Below the pieces are notes generated by a model. It had not been told where the DNA came from and did not search any database. It saw nothing but the letters and a program-made list of their open reading frames with translations. Made by a program: the position numbers and the translations under genes. From assembly GCA_029449235.1 (NCBI GenBank), contig JANATG010000017.1:450001-514000 (forward strand): 64,000 nucleotides of DNA, read 5' to 3'. Shown here one piece after another: positions 11,133-21,500 of this stretch (the first letter of the stretch is position 1; each line of letters begins with the position of its first letter). This DNA is from Linnemannia schmuckeri. Lineage: Eukaryota > Mortierellomycota > Mortierellomycetes > Mortierellales > Mortierellaceae.

Positions 11133-11178
11133 TTTGGTTTTTTCAGGAGGCGCAGGTTACGGACAGTACAATATATAG

Positions 11179-11345
11179 TATTCCTGTGCACAAGTCATGT
11201 AAATAGTCCCGTGCTAGACCTATGTGAATATTCCTATGCATGAGATATGTAAAAAGTCTCGTGCTGGGCCATGTAAATATTCCTGTGCACGAGCCGTGTA
11301 ATCAGTCCCGTCCTGGAACCATGTAAATATTCCTGGGCACCTACA
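11179..11345. repeat. 49-50 bp minisatellite, about 3.3 copies
   Basis: Units begin TATTCCTGTGCAC at 11179, 11229, 11278 and 11328 and share AGTCCCGTGCTGG..CATGTAAA. It follows an LSU 3' end by about 50 bp, the position an rDNA spacer repeat would take. Confidence 0.85.
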
Positions 11346-12306
11346 TCATGCTGCATCTGCCTGAGCGTTTGCCAAGTCTTTTTTTTTATCGCCCACATCA
11401 TGCTAGCATCTGCCCAAGGTTATTTTTTTCTTGCCTCACTTTGTTCTTTTTTTGCCTAAGTCTTTTTTTTATTGCCACCAGGCCCGCCGATAGTGGACTA
11501 CAGCGCTTACCCTTTGTTGTCTCCATCCAACATTCCAAAAAACATTGTCGGAAAATATCTTACGAATTCCTTTTTCTGTGCAATAAACAATATCCCCTTT
11601 GCTTTGCCTCCCCCCTTAAAAGCAGTTAGAATGGGTTTGTACTGTTTTTTATTTTTTATTTTTTTATTTTTTAGCCTTTAGGTTGGAATGCTCTCATTGA
11701 CGGATGACCTGACCAACCTTTTCTCTCCCTCCGTAGGCATGGGGCAAGGGACGTGGTTGCTTTGCTCTCATTTTCTTTCTTCCTAGCCCAAAATGACGAC
11801 GAACATACGATCGTTTCTGCACGATAGCTCGACTTTCCTCATCCCCGAGGCTGACTAACAGGCGACCCTTTTTTGGATTATTTTTTCTCTTTTTCTCGTG
11901 TTCCCCTGGTGAAAGGGTCCAGGTCAGGGTCCGACCCTTCAAGACCCAGTCAACCCGGAATGTGTTGACCCAAGTGAGTTTTCACTGGCTCTTGCTCCCA
12001 AGGCCTCCATTGTATACCCTCAATTGTAGTTCCAAATGGTATAAACTCATAGTCCAATGGGCTGGTTGGTCTCGACCACAAGCCTAATCCTTTGAAATTT
12101 GGATGGCATTGACTAAAGGTTTTTCCGGAAAAGCATGTACCTTCCGTCTTTCTTATATCGTTTGTTTGGATCGCTTTGGCATATTGATGTCGCCCGTCAG
12201 CCTATCCAAATGGATGTTTTCTTCAGGCAGTTGAAAAAATCAAGGCAAGAGGCTCGAGCTTGAGCGTACAGCCTTCCCTACTCCACTCTCTTCTCATGGT
12301 GATTAA

Positions 12307-12313
12307 TATAAAA
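12307..12313 (+). promoter_or_regulatory. TATA box of the SMase-like gene
   Basis: TATAAAA lies 110 bp upstream of the ATG at 12417, with a pyrimidine-rich leader between. Confidence 0.6.
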
Positions 12314-12416
12314 GAGGCCCTTTATCTGTCAGGTTTGTTTCTTAGCCCTTTATCCCAGCCCTTTTCTTTATTCGCTTCCCCTGATTCCCTTCACGACTTC
12401 TTTCTTCCTCTCCATA

Positions 12417-13719
12417 ATGAAGTTCACATCAATCATCGCCATGACCGTCGCCGTTGCCGCGGTCTTGGTCCCTTCCTTGACTTCGGCTCAATCTAAGAAC
12501 GTGACCCTGAGCATCCTCACCAACAATGTCTACTTCTTGAGCACTAACCTTTACCCCAACTGGGGCCAAGGTAAACGTTAATTCGTCGCTTCTCGGCTGT
12601 CGAGACAACTAAACTGCCAAAGCCTTCGAGCTGATTCATCACCTTCTACACTATCTCTGTTTTTCTCTCTGCTTGTCGATAATTCCCAACATCGATTATT
12701 GGCGATAAACAGTTACGCGAGCTGGTCTCATCAGCAACTCGGACTACATCAAGAATCACGATGTTCTTGTCCTTCAGGAGTGCTTTGACTTGACTGCCTG
12801 CGATGCCATTCGCTCTGGACTCGCTTCCCAGTGTAAGGCTACCTTAATGATGATTCGATTGGTATATATTTGCAGAGACCAATTCCTCTTCTCTTTCACT
12901 CACTCACTTTTTTCTTTTGGCTCATTTTTAGACCCTTACCAAACCCCCACGGTCGGCCATAGCAAGAGCGGCTGGGACTCAACCTCAGGCAGCTATTATG
13001 CAGCCTCGGTTGAGAACGGTGGTGTGACGATCCTGAGCAAATGGCCCATTAAGCAAAAGCACCAGTTTGTTTACAAAAATGGCTGTGGAGCTGACTGGTA
13101 AGGAACGATTGTCCAAGCAAAACATGCTTATAGTATGCGCTCAACGAACAAGCACGCGTAGTTTTAACAGATTTTTTTTCTTATATGCAGGTTCTCTAAT
13201 AAGGGCTTTGCATATGTGATCCTGGACTACAAGGGAAATAATATCCACGTCTTTGGTACCCACATGCAAAGCGACGATTCCATGTGCAGTTCGGGTCAGG
13301 CTGCCAAGTACCGTGGTCTCTCTTTGGATCAATGGCGTCAATTCATTGACAGTCGCAACATCCCTGCGAACGAGCTGGTCATCATGGCAGGTGATTTCAA
13401 CATATTGAAGGATTCCTCAGAGTTCTCGGGTCTCATCTCAAGGTTGGGTGCGGTTCAACCGAAAAAGTACCAGGGCTGGCCCTGGACCTGGGATACGGTC
13501 GATAATACGATTGCGAATTACAACTACCCGGATACGGTCAAGGAGCCTCCTCAGTACATTGACTTTGTGTTTACCGATGCAAAGCATTCTGCCGGTGTTC
13601 GATCCTCATTCCAAACTTCGCTTAGGGTCAAGTCCTCCCCATATGTGCTCAAAGGAGTTACCTACAACGATTACAGTGATCATTACCCCGTTATCACCGA
13701 AATCCAAGTTGACCTGTAG
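12417..13719 (+). CDS. Secreted sphingomyelinase C / DNase I-fold hydrolase
   Basis: Four exons (12417..12570, 12713..12832, 12932..13097, 13191..13719) give 322 residues; the introns of 142, 99 and 93 bp all have GT-AG borders and keep phase. A signal peptide ends near SLTSAQ, so the enzyme is extracellular. The endonuclease/exonuclease/phosphatase fold is clear from its metal and catalytic motifs in order: LTNNVYF, VLVLQECFD (metal-binding Glu), FGTHMQSDD, IMAGDFNIL and the C-terminal YSDHYPV (catalytic Asp-His). Lack of DNA-binding features and the overall layout favour the neutral sphingomyelinase C branch, which cleaves sphingomyelin to ceramide and phosphocholine. A phosphodiesterase with another lipid substrate is possible. 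Stop codon TAG is at 13717-13719. Confidence 0.85.
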
Positions 13720-14022
13720 TGGTGACAACGGTGATGCGAATCCCAAGAAATAAAAAATAAAAATTAAAAAAATAAAGTTCTCCACATAACTGATCAACGA
13801 GATTACGATTTCGAATTTTTTTGAATATCTCATTCATTGCTATTAAAGCCAACCTTCAGATCCTACTCAAACATTCGTGTCCTTCTTAGTCATAATCCTG
13901 CTCAACATAGCCTTGTTCTGGAAAGACGTAATAGTGACCGATTCATTTGAAATCATGATGCTAGATTGATCAGTTATGCTGAGGTTTTGAATCAGCAACT
14001 TCATCGCCACCACCATGGCCCC
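13720..14022. other. SMase 3' flank
   Basis: An A-rich stretch with AATAAA-like motifs (AATAAAAAATAAAAATTAAA near 13748) probably holds the polyadenylation signal. Nothing else is recognised. Confidence 0.5.
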
Positions 14023-15083
14023 TCAATATTTTATGAGGTCCCCTCTGCTTTGGAGTAGGACACGTACCCGTCTAGGCATGCTCTCGTACAGTTCCTGCAA
14101 GTATTCTAAAGGGATAGAAGTCCAAATTTCCTGCACGCGGTCCTAAAGCTCGTCCCTAGTTGCTGGAGGCTGTTCGTACAAAGTGAGTCGGTGTTTGATG
14201 TAGCTCCAGGCGTGTTCGATGATATTGAGGTCTAAAGAGCTGGTTGGCCAATTGAGAACAGTGAAATCCTGATCCTGTAACCAATCCTGTATAATGCCTG
14301 CCATATGCACTCGAGAGTAGTCCTGTTGAAAAATAGTTGTTGCATGATCCATGCGGTACCATTCGAAAGTGTTGAGAACATAATCGTTGAGAACATCGAG
14401 GTAGAATCCTGCATCAAGGGTTCGGGTGATCCTGTAAAGGTCTTCTGGGCCGTAAACGTGATGCATCCCCAGACCACCAACTTTCCTCCATCACCCTGGT
14501 GTGTCCGACGGACTTGATGAGGCAGTAAACGCAGTAAACGCTTGTGTTCTCGATCGCTATAATAGTACTTCCTGCCAAAGGAACCTACGCGACTAATCAT
14601 ACTCTCATTTATGAATATCACTCGCTCCCAATTGTCGACGGTCCAGTCCATGTGCCTCCGTGCGAATTCATGCCGTTCCCGCACATGAACCGGTTTGAGA
14701 TTGGGCCTCTTCTGTTGGACGTATGCACGGATTCCTTCCTCACGCAGTTTACGCCGAATCGTCTCGACATGTATCTGTGCTCTATCCGTGGCTTGAACGA
14801 ACTGCTGGCCAACGCGAAGCGTCCTCAGCCGGCCAGTACTAAACTGGCGAGCGAGAACTTCCTTTGTCTTCGGCGAGATCTTTTCACGAGGACTACTTTT
14901 GAGAAGTGGAACGTTCTCCTTGTTCCGATTCCTGATTTTAATTGCTGATCCGATCGCGAACCTGACCGAGTTGGCTACCTTCCGGACAGACCTTCCTTGC
15001 TGTAGCTGCTGTGCAGCGTTGCTGATTGTCGCAAAAGGAATCCATTTTCTTTTTTTGCTATTTTGATCGAGGTGTGGCGACAT
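14023..15083 (-). pseudogene. Tc1-type transposase, decayed
   Basis: Read from the ATG at 15081-15083, about 353 codons resemble a Tc1 transposase: helix-turn-helix part, then the RNase H fold. The first catalytic Asp is Asn (FINESMI, AAT). The frame shifts near 14460. The second motif is QQDYSRVH, and the third is NWPTSSLDLNIIEHAW with the Glu kept. A TAG at about 14143 replaces an expected Trp between DEL and DRVQEIW. The end, SMPRRVRVLL then GDLIKY and stop at 14023-14025, is typical of Tc1. Inverted repeats were not found; a DIRS element starts only 16 bp upstream of the ATG and may have separated the right end. Confidence 0.85.
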
Positions 15084-15099
15084 TGGACTCAGTGGAGAT

Positions 15100-16876
15100 T
15101 ATTCTTCCTTGCTAGGGAATCTATCCGTATGGGTATCATTCTTTTATTAGGACTGTGACTTCTGAAAAAAATCAAATTAAAAGAAAACAAAGGGTGCAAA
15201 CAGATAGACAAAAGGGGACTCTGGGGTGATCTCTTGTTCTCTATCATTCTTTTTCACGGCCGCAACACTCTCCCCGAATCTTTGAACGATCCTCCCCCAT
15301 GTCCCATGCACCCAATTCTACGACCCCTGAAGTTGATATCGACATTCATGCGACCCTTCGCCTTATGCAGGGGCAAATGCAGCAACAGCAAGCCTTTATG
15401 CAGGGGCAAATGCAGCAACAGCAAGCCTTTATGCAGCAGCAGAAAGCCCTTTTGCAACAGCAGCAAGCCAGGATTCAACAACTGGAAGCCGAATCCAGCG
15501 AGCAGGACGGGAAAGTGGCCTACAAGAACCCTCGAGTGACCACTCTCAAGCTCTACCAAGATCTCCTCGATGTTTACCCTGCCATTGGCGAGCTCAAGTT
15601 CCTCGACTCGGAGCTACCCAAGAACCATGATGTCTTCGACTGGAACGACTATCACTACACCGAGGGTATGGAGTACAAGCCTCCCCCGGTTTTGCAGCAC
15701 TCCGAGGTATCCCTCTCAGACCCAGCCAAGCGGCATGAAAGCGATTTGGTATCGATCCAAGGATATTTGGCTCAGTCAGTCCGATTCTTCGACACCTGCG
15801 CTTTTGAGATCGTTGAAGACGGAGAAGAACAATCGGAATTTGGCAAAAAGATGCTTGGTTTTCTCAACACAGTGGGCATCTCCACGGTCCACGACGCTTC
15901 CAGGATCAGTCGGATGCGAGAGAACCTTTACCTTGATGAGCTCGGCATCAAGCACGGAAATGACAAGGAGGAATCTCTTTTCACTTTGGAATCATTGGCT
16001 GCCAAAAAAGCAGCCGCTGATCTGGTTCGGAAGACATACAAGAAGTACGAACCTCCAAAGGACAAGACCAAAAAACCTGACAACATAACCAGCAAGGACA
16101 GGTCAGGATCAGGCGACAAACCCAAGGACCAACAGTCGGATAAGTCGTATTCCAAGGACAAGTCAGGATACAAATCCGACAACGGCAAGTCGGGTTACAA
16201 GTCGGATGGAGGCAAGTCTGTGGCAAGCCTCGCAACAGGTCTGGTGGCGGACAAGGCAGGAAGCTGTCAGACCAGGGAAACGACGGCGAGAAGTCGGATT
16301 AGTAGGTGGTCGACTTCTCCAGTTTCAGGAGGCATGGAGGGAGATGACGGATTCGACATGGGTCAACAACATCATCAAGTCGGGATACAGCATCATCTTC
16401 GACCGACCCCCACCACTATGCCTACCACCACTGCACGATCCGTTCAATTCGCCGGAGGAACGGATAGCCATCGACGCAGAGGTCCGTTCTTTATTACAAA
16501 AAAGGGCTATCGAAGGCTGCAGCGGGATGGGATTTTACAGTTGTATCTTCACGATCCCCAAAAAGACGGGAGACCTACGCCCAGTGTTGAGCCTATGCCC
16601 ACTCAACCAGTTCTTGACAGCGGCAAAGTTCAAGATGGAAACCTTCACCAACATTTGCAGGATGCTCAGACCCGACGACTGGCTTACGAGTATCGACCTC
16701 AACGATGCCTCCCTGCACGTGGCAGTCCATCCGGCATCTCGCAAGTACCTCCGCTTCAGATGGGAAGCGGCATCATACCAACTCCAAACTCTGCCTTTCG
16801 GACTTTCACTTTCCCCCTTCGTATTCACAGAGATCGTCCGTCTAATTCTCAAGTGGGCAAGGGAGAAAGGATTCAG
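15100..16876 (+). mobile_element. DIRS retrotransposon copy 1, 3'-truncated
   Basis: The left terminal repeat (ATTCTTCCTTGCTAGGGAAT at 15101) is followed by the gag-like and reverse-transcriptase frames. Sequence matches the inverted copy at 28390-30165 closely enough that the predicted proteins are identical in all frames. Similarity stops within the reverse transcriptase at GGATTCAGG (about 16876), just before the YLDD motif. The right half, recombinase and right terminus are missing. Confidence 0.9.
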
Positions 16877-16894
16877 GGGGTATTCTGTAAGTAA
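15299..16894 (+). CDS. DIRS gag-like protein (copy 1)
   Basis: An open frame of 531 codons. The N-terminus has a Gln-rich coiled-coil region with a duplicated 14-residue MQGQMQQQQAF unit, followed by a globular part, then a Lys/Ser/Gly-rich basic tail (KDKSGYKSDNGKSGYKSD) that could bind nucleic acid. From about residue 335 the frame overlaps the reverse transcriptase frame, and the residues there look like a shadow of it, so the real protein may be shorter in function. No zinc knuckle is seen, as is common in DIRS elements. The last codons after 16876 come from flanking DNA. Confidence 0.75.
   Translation: MSHAPNSTTPEVDIDIHATLRLMQGQMQQQQAFMQGQMQQQQAFMQQQKALLQQQQARIQQLEAESSEQDGKVAYKNPRVTTLKLYQDLLDVYPAIGELKFLDSELPKNHDVFDWNDYHYTEGMEYKPPPVLQHSEVSLSDPAKRHESDLVSIQGYLAQSVRFFDTCAFEIVEDGEEQSEFGKKMLGFLNTVGISTVHDASRISRMRENLYLDELGIKHGNDKEESLFTLESLAAKKAAADLVRKTYKKYEPPKDKTKKPDNITSKDRSGSGDKPKDQQSDKSYSKDKSGYKSDNGKSGYKSDGGKSVASLATGLVADKAGSCQTRETTARSRISRWSTSPVSGGMEGDDGFDMGQQHHQVGIQHHLRPTPTTMPTTTARSVQFAGGTDSHRRRGPFFITKKGYRRLQRDGILQLYLHDPQKDGRPTPSVEPMPTQPVLDSGKVQDGNLHQHLQDAQTRRLAYEYRPQRCLPARGSPSGISQVPPLQMGSGIIPTPNSAFRTFTFPLRIHRDRPSNSQVGKGERIQGVFCK
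16206..16876 (+). pseudogene. DIRS reverse transcriptase, N-terminal half (copy 1)
   Basis: This frame is shifted relative to gag and overlaps it by about 670 nt. It shows the DIRS signature order: WVNNIIKSGYSIIF, GFYSCIFTIPKKTGDLRPVL, MLRPDDWLTSIDLNDASLHV and LPFGLSLSPFVFTEIV. It is cut off before the YLDD catalytic motif by the truncation at about 16876, so no active polymerase can be made from this copy. Confidence 0.9.
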
Positions 16895-17000
16895 AGGTAC
16901 GCGGGATGTAAACAATAACGAATGAACGGCAGCCAATCATCCAGTTGTGAAAAACCCGTTAGTGTATTTTTTTTTTTTTCGCTCTTCCACAACCGCTACC
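16877..17000. other. Junction between DIRS copy 1 and LINE copy A
   Basis: The stretch GTACGCGGGATGTAAACAATAACGAATGAACG recurs inverted at about 39159-39190, beside LINE copy B. The motif CTTCCACAACCGCTACC at 16983-16999 recurs there as CTTCCACAATCGCTACC. Confidence 0.6.
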
Positions 17001-18830
17001 TTTTTTTTTTTACCAAGGTAGTGATGGGTCGTCACAGACGACACATCAATTTTATCCAATTGAAAAGTGGAACTGTCTAAGTGAAGCTCGTACTAGCACA
17101 TAGTCTACTTCACTAAGTAAAGCATACTAAGCAGTACATCGGTACCTGAGGACCACAGCCCGTCCTCTTACGAGTCCGGGCGACCCTTGCTGCTTTACCG
17201 CGAGCTCAAGGGATCTAGCCGTCTTCAACCTCCAACTCCTTGATGACCATATTGCCTCTCCTCTCCATAATATCCATGCGCCTCAGGCCCAGAAGGGACT
17301 CGATGACTGCTTGATCAGCCACTTGTGTATCGCGCTGTTCGCCTGGGCACCGCTCTCCGTCGTGTTCTGTATTGGCTCGTCCGCAGAGGCACTCATCCTC
17401 TCGGAGTTTCTGTCCATATATTTGTTTCCACCCGCCGCTCTGACGCTCGGTTGTGCGTTTCTGTTTCATGCTGGCCGTGATATTGTTCGCCATCTCCCAC
17501 TTGACCATCACCTCGCATCTGGGTATCCATAGCCGCTCCCTCGCTTCCTTCTCGACGTACTGGCAAAACAGCCGACTCACGTGCTGGGCAATGCTGGCCG
17601 GGATGTCCTTGAATACCTTGTCCCACACTTTTGCTAGGGCTATAGGCACGAGACCTCGGTAAATGTGGCTGGCTGTCCATGCCTTCTCGGTCTGCTGCTG
17701 CCACTCCTCCTCCTCTCCTGGCTTCTCGACCACCGACCACAATGCCTCGCGGCACGTGCTTGTTCTTGGCTTCCTCCAGACGATATCCGATGGTGGTGGT
17801 TTCCCTGGCTGGCGCTTCTTCTCTCTCTGCGTGTTGAAGTATCGTGTGGCGATCGCTCCCCATCCATCCACCCGATTGAGGGCGTCCTTCCAAATCTCGT
17901 CTTGCGCCTCCCTACTCTTAGGACACGTCCAGACGTGAACGTTATCCTCCGTCTCTTGATCGCACTGTCGGTATCGGTCGTCCTCGTACAGTTCTGGGCG
18001 CCTGGAGTGTAAGACGTCCATGGTTGGTAGCATTTCGTGAAATTTCTTTATCTTGTGGCTGCGTAGACGTGTATCCTGCTGAGAGCTGAAGAAGGTATTG
18101 ACTGGTCTGTTGTTGTGTATGTTGGAAAGAGTGCCCTGCCAGTCGGTGCCCTTGTAGTCCGGGATCGACCTCTTGGTCCTCTTGAGCGCCCTCAACTTCT
18201 GGTGCCAGCGTCTTGTGGCCTGCATCTTCAACACATGCCTCGTGTCCTGATCTAGCGTCTCTCCAGCCATCGTCACCGAGTACTTGATATCATCCTGGGC
18301 GGACCTATCGACCTGCCATGCTTGTCCGGCCTGGGAGCCCCTTTCGCCGCTAGGTCCGCCTTCTCATTCCACTCGTCTCCATAGTGCTCCTTGACCCACT
18401 CGACTATTGTTGTCCCCGTACGTTCGTTGCATATCCTTGCCACTACCACCCACTCCGTGACATAGTCGCACCGTAGTTTCATCCTCACCGACGCTCGTTT
18501 CCGATTGACGACGACGTCCCTAAACTGCTTCGCCACGGCCTGGTTGTCGAGTCGAATGCAGAGGTCCTGGTCCTCGGGTGTGGCGATGACCCCTGCGATC
18601 AATCCCATTAGTTCTGCTTTAATAGACGATGCGAATCCATTGGTGGTCCTCTACACCACCTCCTGTCCCTCTCCTACAACTGCGAAAGCCATGGCACACT
18701 CCTTCTTCCCCTTGTGCACCATTGACCCGTCTCAATAGATGTGTTGCACGCCTGGCCTGCTGTGATGGCACTGAGCAGCAAAGCGGTAAGGCAAAACAAA
18801 CAGCCATGTGGTGATTTAGAGTGGCTTAGC
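17001..18830 (-). mobile_element. LINE copy A (RNase H type), 5'-truncated
   Basis: On the minus strand the element ends in a 3' UTR and an A-run (plus-strand T-run 17001-17011). Positions 17012-17710 match LINE copy B at 38436-39134 almost exactly. Upstream it extends through an RNase H domain to about 18830, where recognisable sequence ends. No target duplication was identified. Confidence 0.8.
17215..18760 (-). pseudogene. LINE polyprotein C-terminal part: RNase H and zinc motif
   Basis: The minus-strand reading begins with an RNase H region: HIY-stop-DGSMVHKGKKE, then SSIKAELMGLIAGVIATP (Glu) and IRLDNQAVAKQF (Asp), then EWNEKADLAAKGA. Two stops, at DGSM and after EVV, fit Trp codons changed to TGA or TAG. 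A frame change near 18275 leads into a 353-codon open frame with the motif CDQETEDNVHVWTCP, a likely zinc-binding CCHC-type site. The frame ends at 17215. The reverse transcriptase and endonuclease domains are missing through 5' truncation. The order RNase H then zinc motif suggests an I/Tad-like clade, which is inference. Confidence 0.75.
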
Positions 18831-19336
18831 TTCTGGTGGCCATTTGACTATTTTACGCGTTTGCCTGCGAGTGTCTGGAAAAGTACCTTTCTTTCCACGA
18901 TACGAGCAGGTCTTGAGAGTCATCTTTATTTGCGATACTGAGAAGGGACACATACACACACGCACACACACACATACGCCTTTTCCCTTGTCTGCCCACT
19001 ATCTGAGTTATGGTCGTCGATCCTGGAGACACACCCTCGAACACAGGGGTTGTAGAGGGAAACTCCACCTTTCCTTCTCCCTCTTCCTCGATGGGTGACC
19101 CTATCACAGTTGGACTGACGCCAACACCTCGGCCAGCCAAGAACAACTCTCCTCAAGATCCCCACAGCCACATAGTCATGTGACTTTTTTGTTAATACCA
19201 AAGGAAATTAAAAAGACAACGCACCACCATGAATAGGATCACCGTTGCTAAACGATCGCCCCTAGGAGCATAATGTTGCATAGAATAGAATGAAGAGCCA
19301 GTTTAATACGATCTACGATTATGGGCAGTCGAGTCT
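18831..19336. other. Spacer with CA microsatellite
   Basis: A short CA-type microsatellite lies at about 18953-18977. The minus strand at 18990-19146 contains a Pro/Ser/Thr/Val-rich open stretch with protein-like character, but no start, splice or family can be supported. Confidence 0.4.
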
Positions 19337-20131
19337 CTACTTAGGATCACGTCGCATATATGGCCAGTAGTAGGTCCCCCAATCCTTCTCACTACCATCC
19401 CCCTGGTCCCACTTGATTCCTTGTGCGTAATCATCCAAGTTCAACTCCAACCTTCCAACTTCCACAAAGCCTGCATTCGCATAAGCAGGCCATCCACCCA
19501 TCGAACTACTAACCCAACTGTACACTTGATCCTTGTCAGCCAAATCCGTTCCCCACTTCAACAGCGCGGAGCCGATCCCTTGACCCTGATATGCGGGCGC
19601 AACACTCATCCCGCATACGAACCTGCACTGACATCCCTCTGGCATCAACAGTTGCACGTAATGATTCATCGTCTGATTCGTCGTCTCCTCCAATTCCTTG
19701 ATCGTCAAAGGTTGACCCTCAGGAGCCTGAACCGGTGCAGGAGGAGGTGCCAATCGAACCAAGGATGAAGTCTTTGGTAGACTATCCCTCTTGATAATAC
19801 GGGCGGCCTCTTCTTCTTGAGTAGCGCCTGGAACTGGATACCCACATTTCGCCCAGATGATTGATCCGATTACTTTGTCTTCTCCATCAACGCCTTTACG
19901 AGCGACGAGCAAGTCGATTCGAGGGTTGGAGAAGAGTGATCGCACATAGTCACGGGAGCCCTCACGGTGGAAATCCTTGCCCTTCCAGACAGCTTTTAGC
20001 AATGTATGCGAGTCCGTGAGGAAACAGTCTCCAGAGATGTCGGCGATGGCGTCCACGTCCTCCAGAGTTGCGCGCACGATCTTGAAGGGGACCTTGGTTT
20101 TAACATGGGAAGCTGGTTCTTGAGCGCTCAT
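19337..20131 (-). CDS. GNAT-family N-acetyltransferase
   Basis: An intact, intronless 264-residue protein. The N-terminal segment FKIVRATLEDVDAIADISGD is a typical first beta-alpha unit. Motif A, the acetyl-CoA pyrophosphate loop, reads MSVAPAYQGQGIGSALLKWG (Q-x-x-G-x-G/A). It is followed by the conserved late strand VSSSMGGWPAYANAGFVEVG. A Pro-rich loop (LAPPPAPVQAPEG) separates the two halves. GNAT enzymes transfer acetyl groups to amines of small molecules or proteins; the substrate is not visible. The C-terminus has a Tyr/Trp-rich stretch (YYWPYMRRD). The ATG at 20129-20131 opens directly into the domain. It lies between LINE copy A and a dispersed repeat and appears to be a normal host gene. 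Confidence 0.9.
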   Translation of the reverse strand: MSAQEPASHVKTKVPFKIVRATLEDVDAIADISGDCFLTDSHTLLKAVWKGKDFHREGSRDYVRSLFSNPRIDLLVARKGVDGEDKVIGSIIWAKCGYPVPGATQEEEAARIIKRDSLPKTSSLVRLAPPPAPVQAPEGQPLTIKELEETTNQTMNHYVQLLMPEGCQCRFVCGMSVAPAYQGQGIGSALLKWGTDLADKDQVYSWVSSSMGGWPAYANAGFVEVGRLELNLDDYAQGIKWDQGDGSEKDWGTYYWPYMRRDPK

Positions 20132-20724
20132 GGTTGCTATTTGTCCCTGAGGTTGAGGATATTGGGTGGTGAGGGTTGGAAGGTTACAAGAAACGAAAGA
20201 AAGGAAATAACGAAAGCTGAAGTTCTAATAAGGTATAGGGAAAAAAGTCACGCAGGCGCGGATAATGGAAAAGAGAGTTGCGACCCTTCGTCCATGGGAG
20301 CTGTTGGAGCAAATCGATCGAGGGTTCATTTTTGTGGGCCTATTGACAGAAGGGCAGCAAATCACATCTTTCAATCTATCTCGATCCGTCGTGAAAGAGA
20401 ACACATTGATCTATAACACAACGCGACACGGTCTGAACGCGTAACTGAAAAATAAAAAAACACCGACAGGGCAATAAGAGCAGCCACATATTCCTCGGTT
20501 ACAACCAACTATCTTATTTTCTAGTCAGTTCACTGTTACACAAAGAAAAATTCAAGGGAACTGAGGAAAATTTCGAGGGTACGATAGGGCACATTCAACG
20601 CTTTGCGTATATATTTCCACACTCCTCGCCTTTTGCCCATAGAGCGCGCGCCGTTAAGTCGCACCCGTTATATTTTTTTGATTGAATACTATTAAATGGG
20701 AATCGAGTCTGTCACGTGATTCTC
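20132..20724. other. GNAT upstream region
   Basis: No gene is supported. It presumably contains the GNAT promoter, but no clear TATA was found. Confidence 0.4.
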
Positions 20725-20995
20725 CTGTGTTCGGTTGTAGGGTGCACGACGAATCGGGTGACTATCATTGGGAAAATGCAGCACGAGCGATCAAAGGTAC
20801 GATAGAGGGGAAGAAGGAAAGCTCTAGAATAGAGAGCTCCGGGAGGTAGAGTGAGAAGAGGAGGGCTAGATAGATGAATGTCCAACAGAAGATGGACATT
20901 AAGAACAAAGAGAGAAAGCATATGGGAAAATAATATATATTTAGGAGTGAGGACTGAAAGGAACTGAATGTTGACTATTTAGCTAGGAGGACTAT
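20725..20995 (+). repeat. Dispersed repeat R1, copy 1
   Basis: This segment resembles 63670-63950 in the same orientation: shared blocks include AAATGCAGCACGAGCGATCA, GGGGAAGAAGG, GAGAGCTCC and AGATAGATGAAT followed by AGAAGATGGACAT. It is noncoding and unclassified. Confidence 0.8.
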
Positions 20996-21212
20996 TTATA
21001 CTGACGAGAGGGGGACCTGGACCTGGGGACTCGAGCCAGCGACCGCGGCGGAAAGGCAACAAGGTCGATGGCTACTCAGGGAAGGGGCTGAGGCCGACCG
21101 GAAGGGCATAAGTATCTTGAGAGCTTAGGCTAACTAGACGAGATGTCATCGGTATATGAGATTGAATCCTAGGGTCGTGATGGTGGCTTAGGAGAAGGTG
21201 CCCCGATAGACT

Positions 21213-21500
21213 ATGTTATTCAGGGAGAGGGTCGAAGGCCAGAGTTGTAGGACCGCTGTTAAGTCCTCAATTGATACGGGGGTAGTAATAATAGTGTCCT
21301 AAGGAACCACACGAAACGATACACTGCAGCGCGCCAGCGAAATTCTTGTCAGTCCTGCTCTCGTCCAAGAAGTGATGTGTAAAAGGACAAAGAGCAGACA
21401 AGAGGGCTGAGCGCACTACTAATACTATGTCTGCAAAGAATATGACTGCTAATCTAAGGCATCGCCACAGCTGTCTAGCCACCACCTTATTTTGCAACAA
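21213..21500 (+). repeat. Dispersed repeat R2, copy 1
   Basis: It is highly similar to 43971-44254 over its length, starting TTATTCAGGGAGAGG and ending ATTTTGCAACAA. A LINE is inserted at its 3' end. Confidence 0.9.
21488..21500 (+). repeat. Left target-site duplication of LINE 21501-24007
   Basis: TATTTTGCAACAA occurs here and again at 24008-24020, directly flanking the LINE and its A-tail. Confidence 0.9.

Larger units (their letters stand above)
10775..12306. other. Spacer with LSU fragment and minisatellite
   Basis: No protein gene is supported. It contains the palindrome-like GGATTCAAGGGCTTGAATCC at about 10797, the LSU 3' end at 11078-11132, a 50-bp minisatellite at 11179-11345, and two loose copies of an ACATCATGCT..CATCTGCC motif followed by T-runs at 11342-11480. 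Confidence 0.5.

Noticed and set aside
21010..21060. tRNA-like GGACTCGAGCC
   Set aside because: Resembles a T-arm only; the rest of a tRNA cannot be folded around it.
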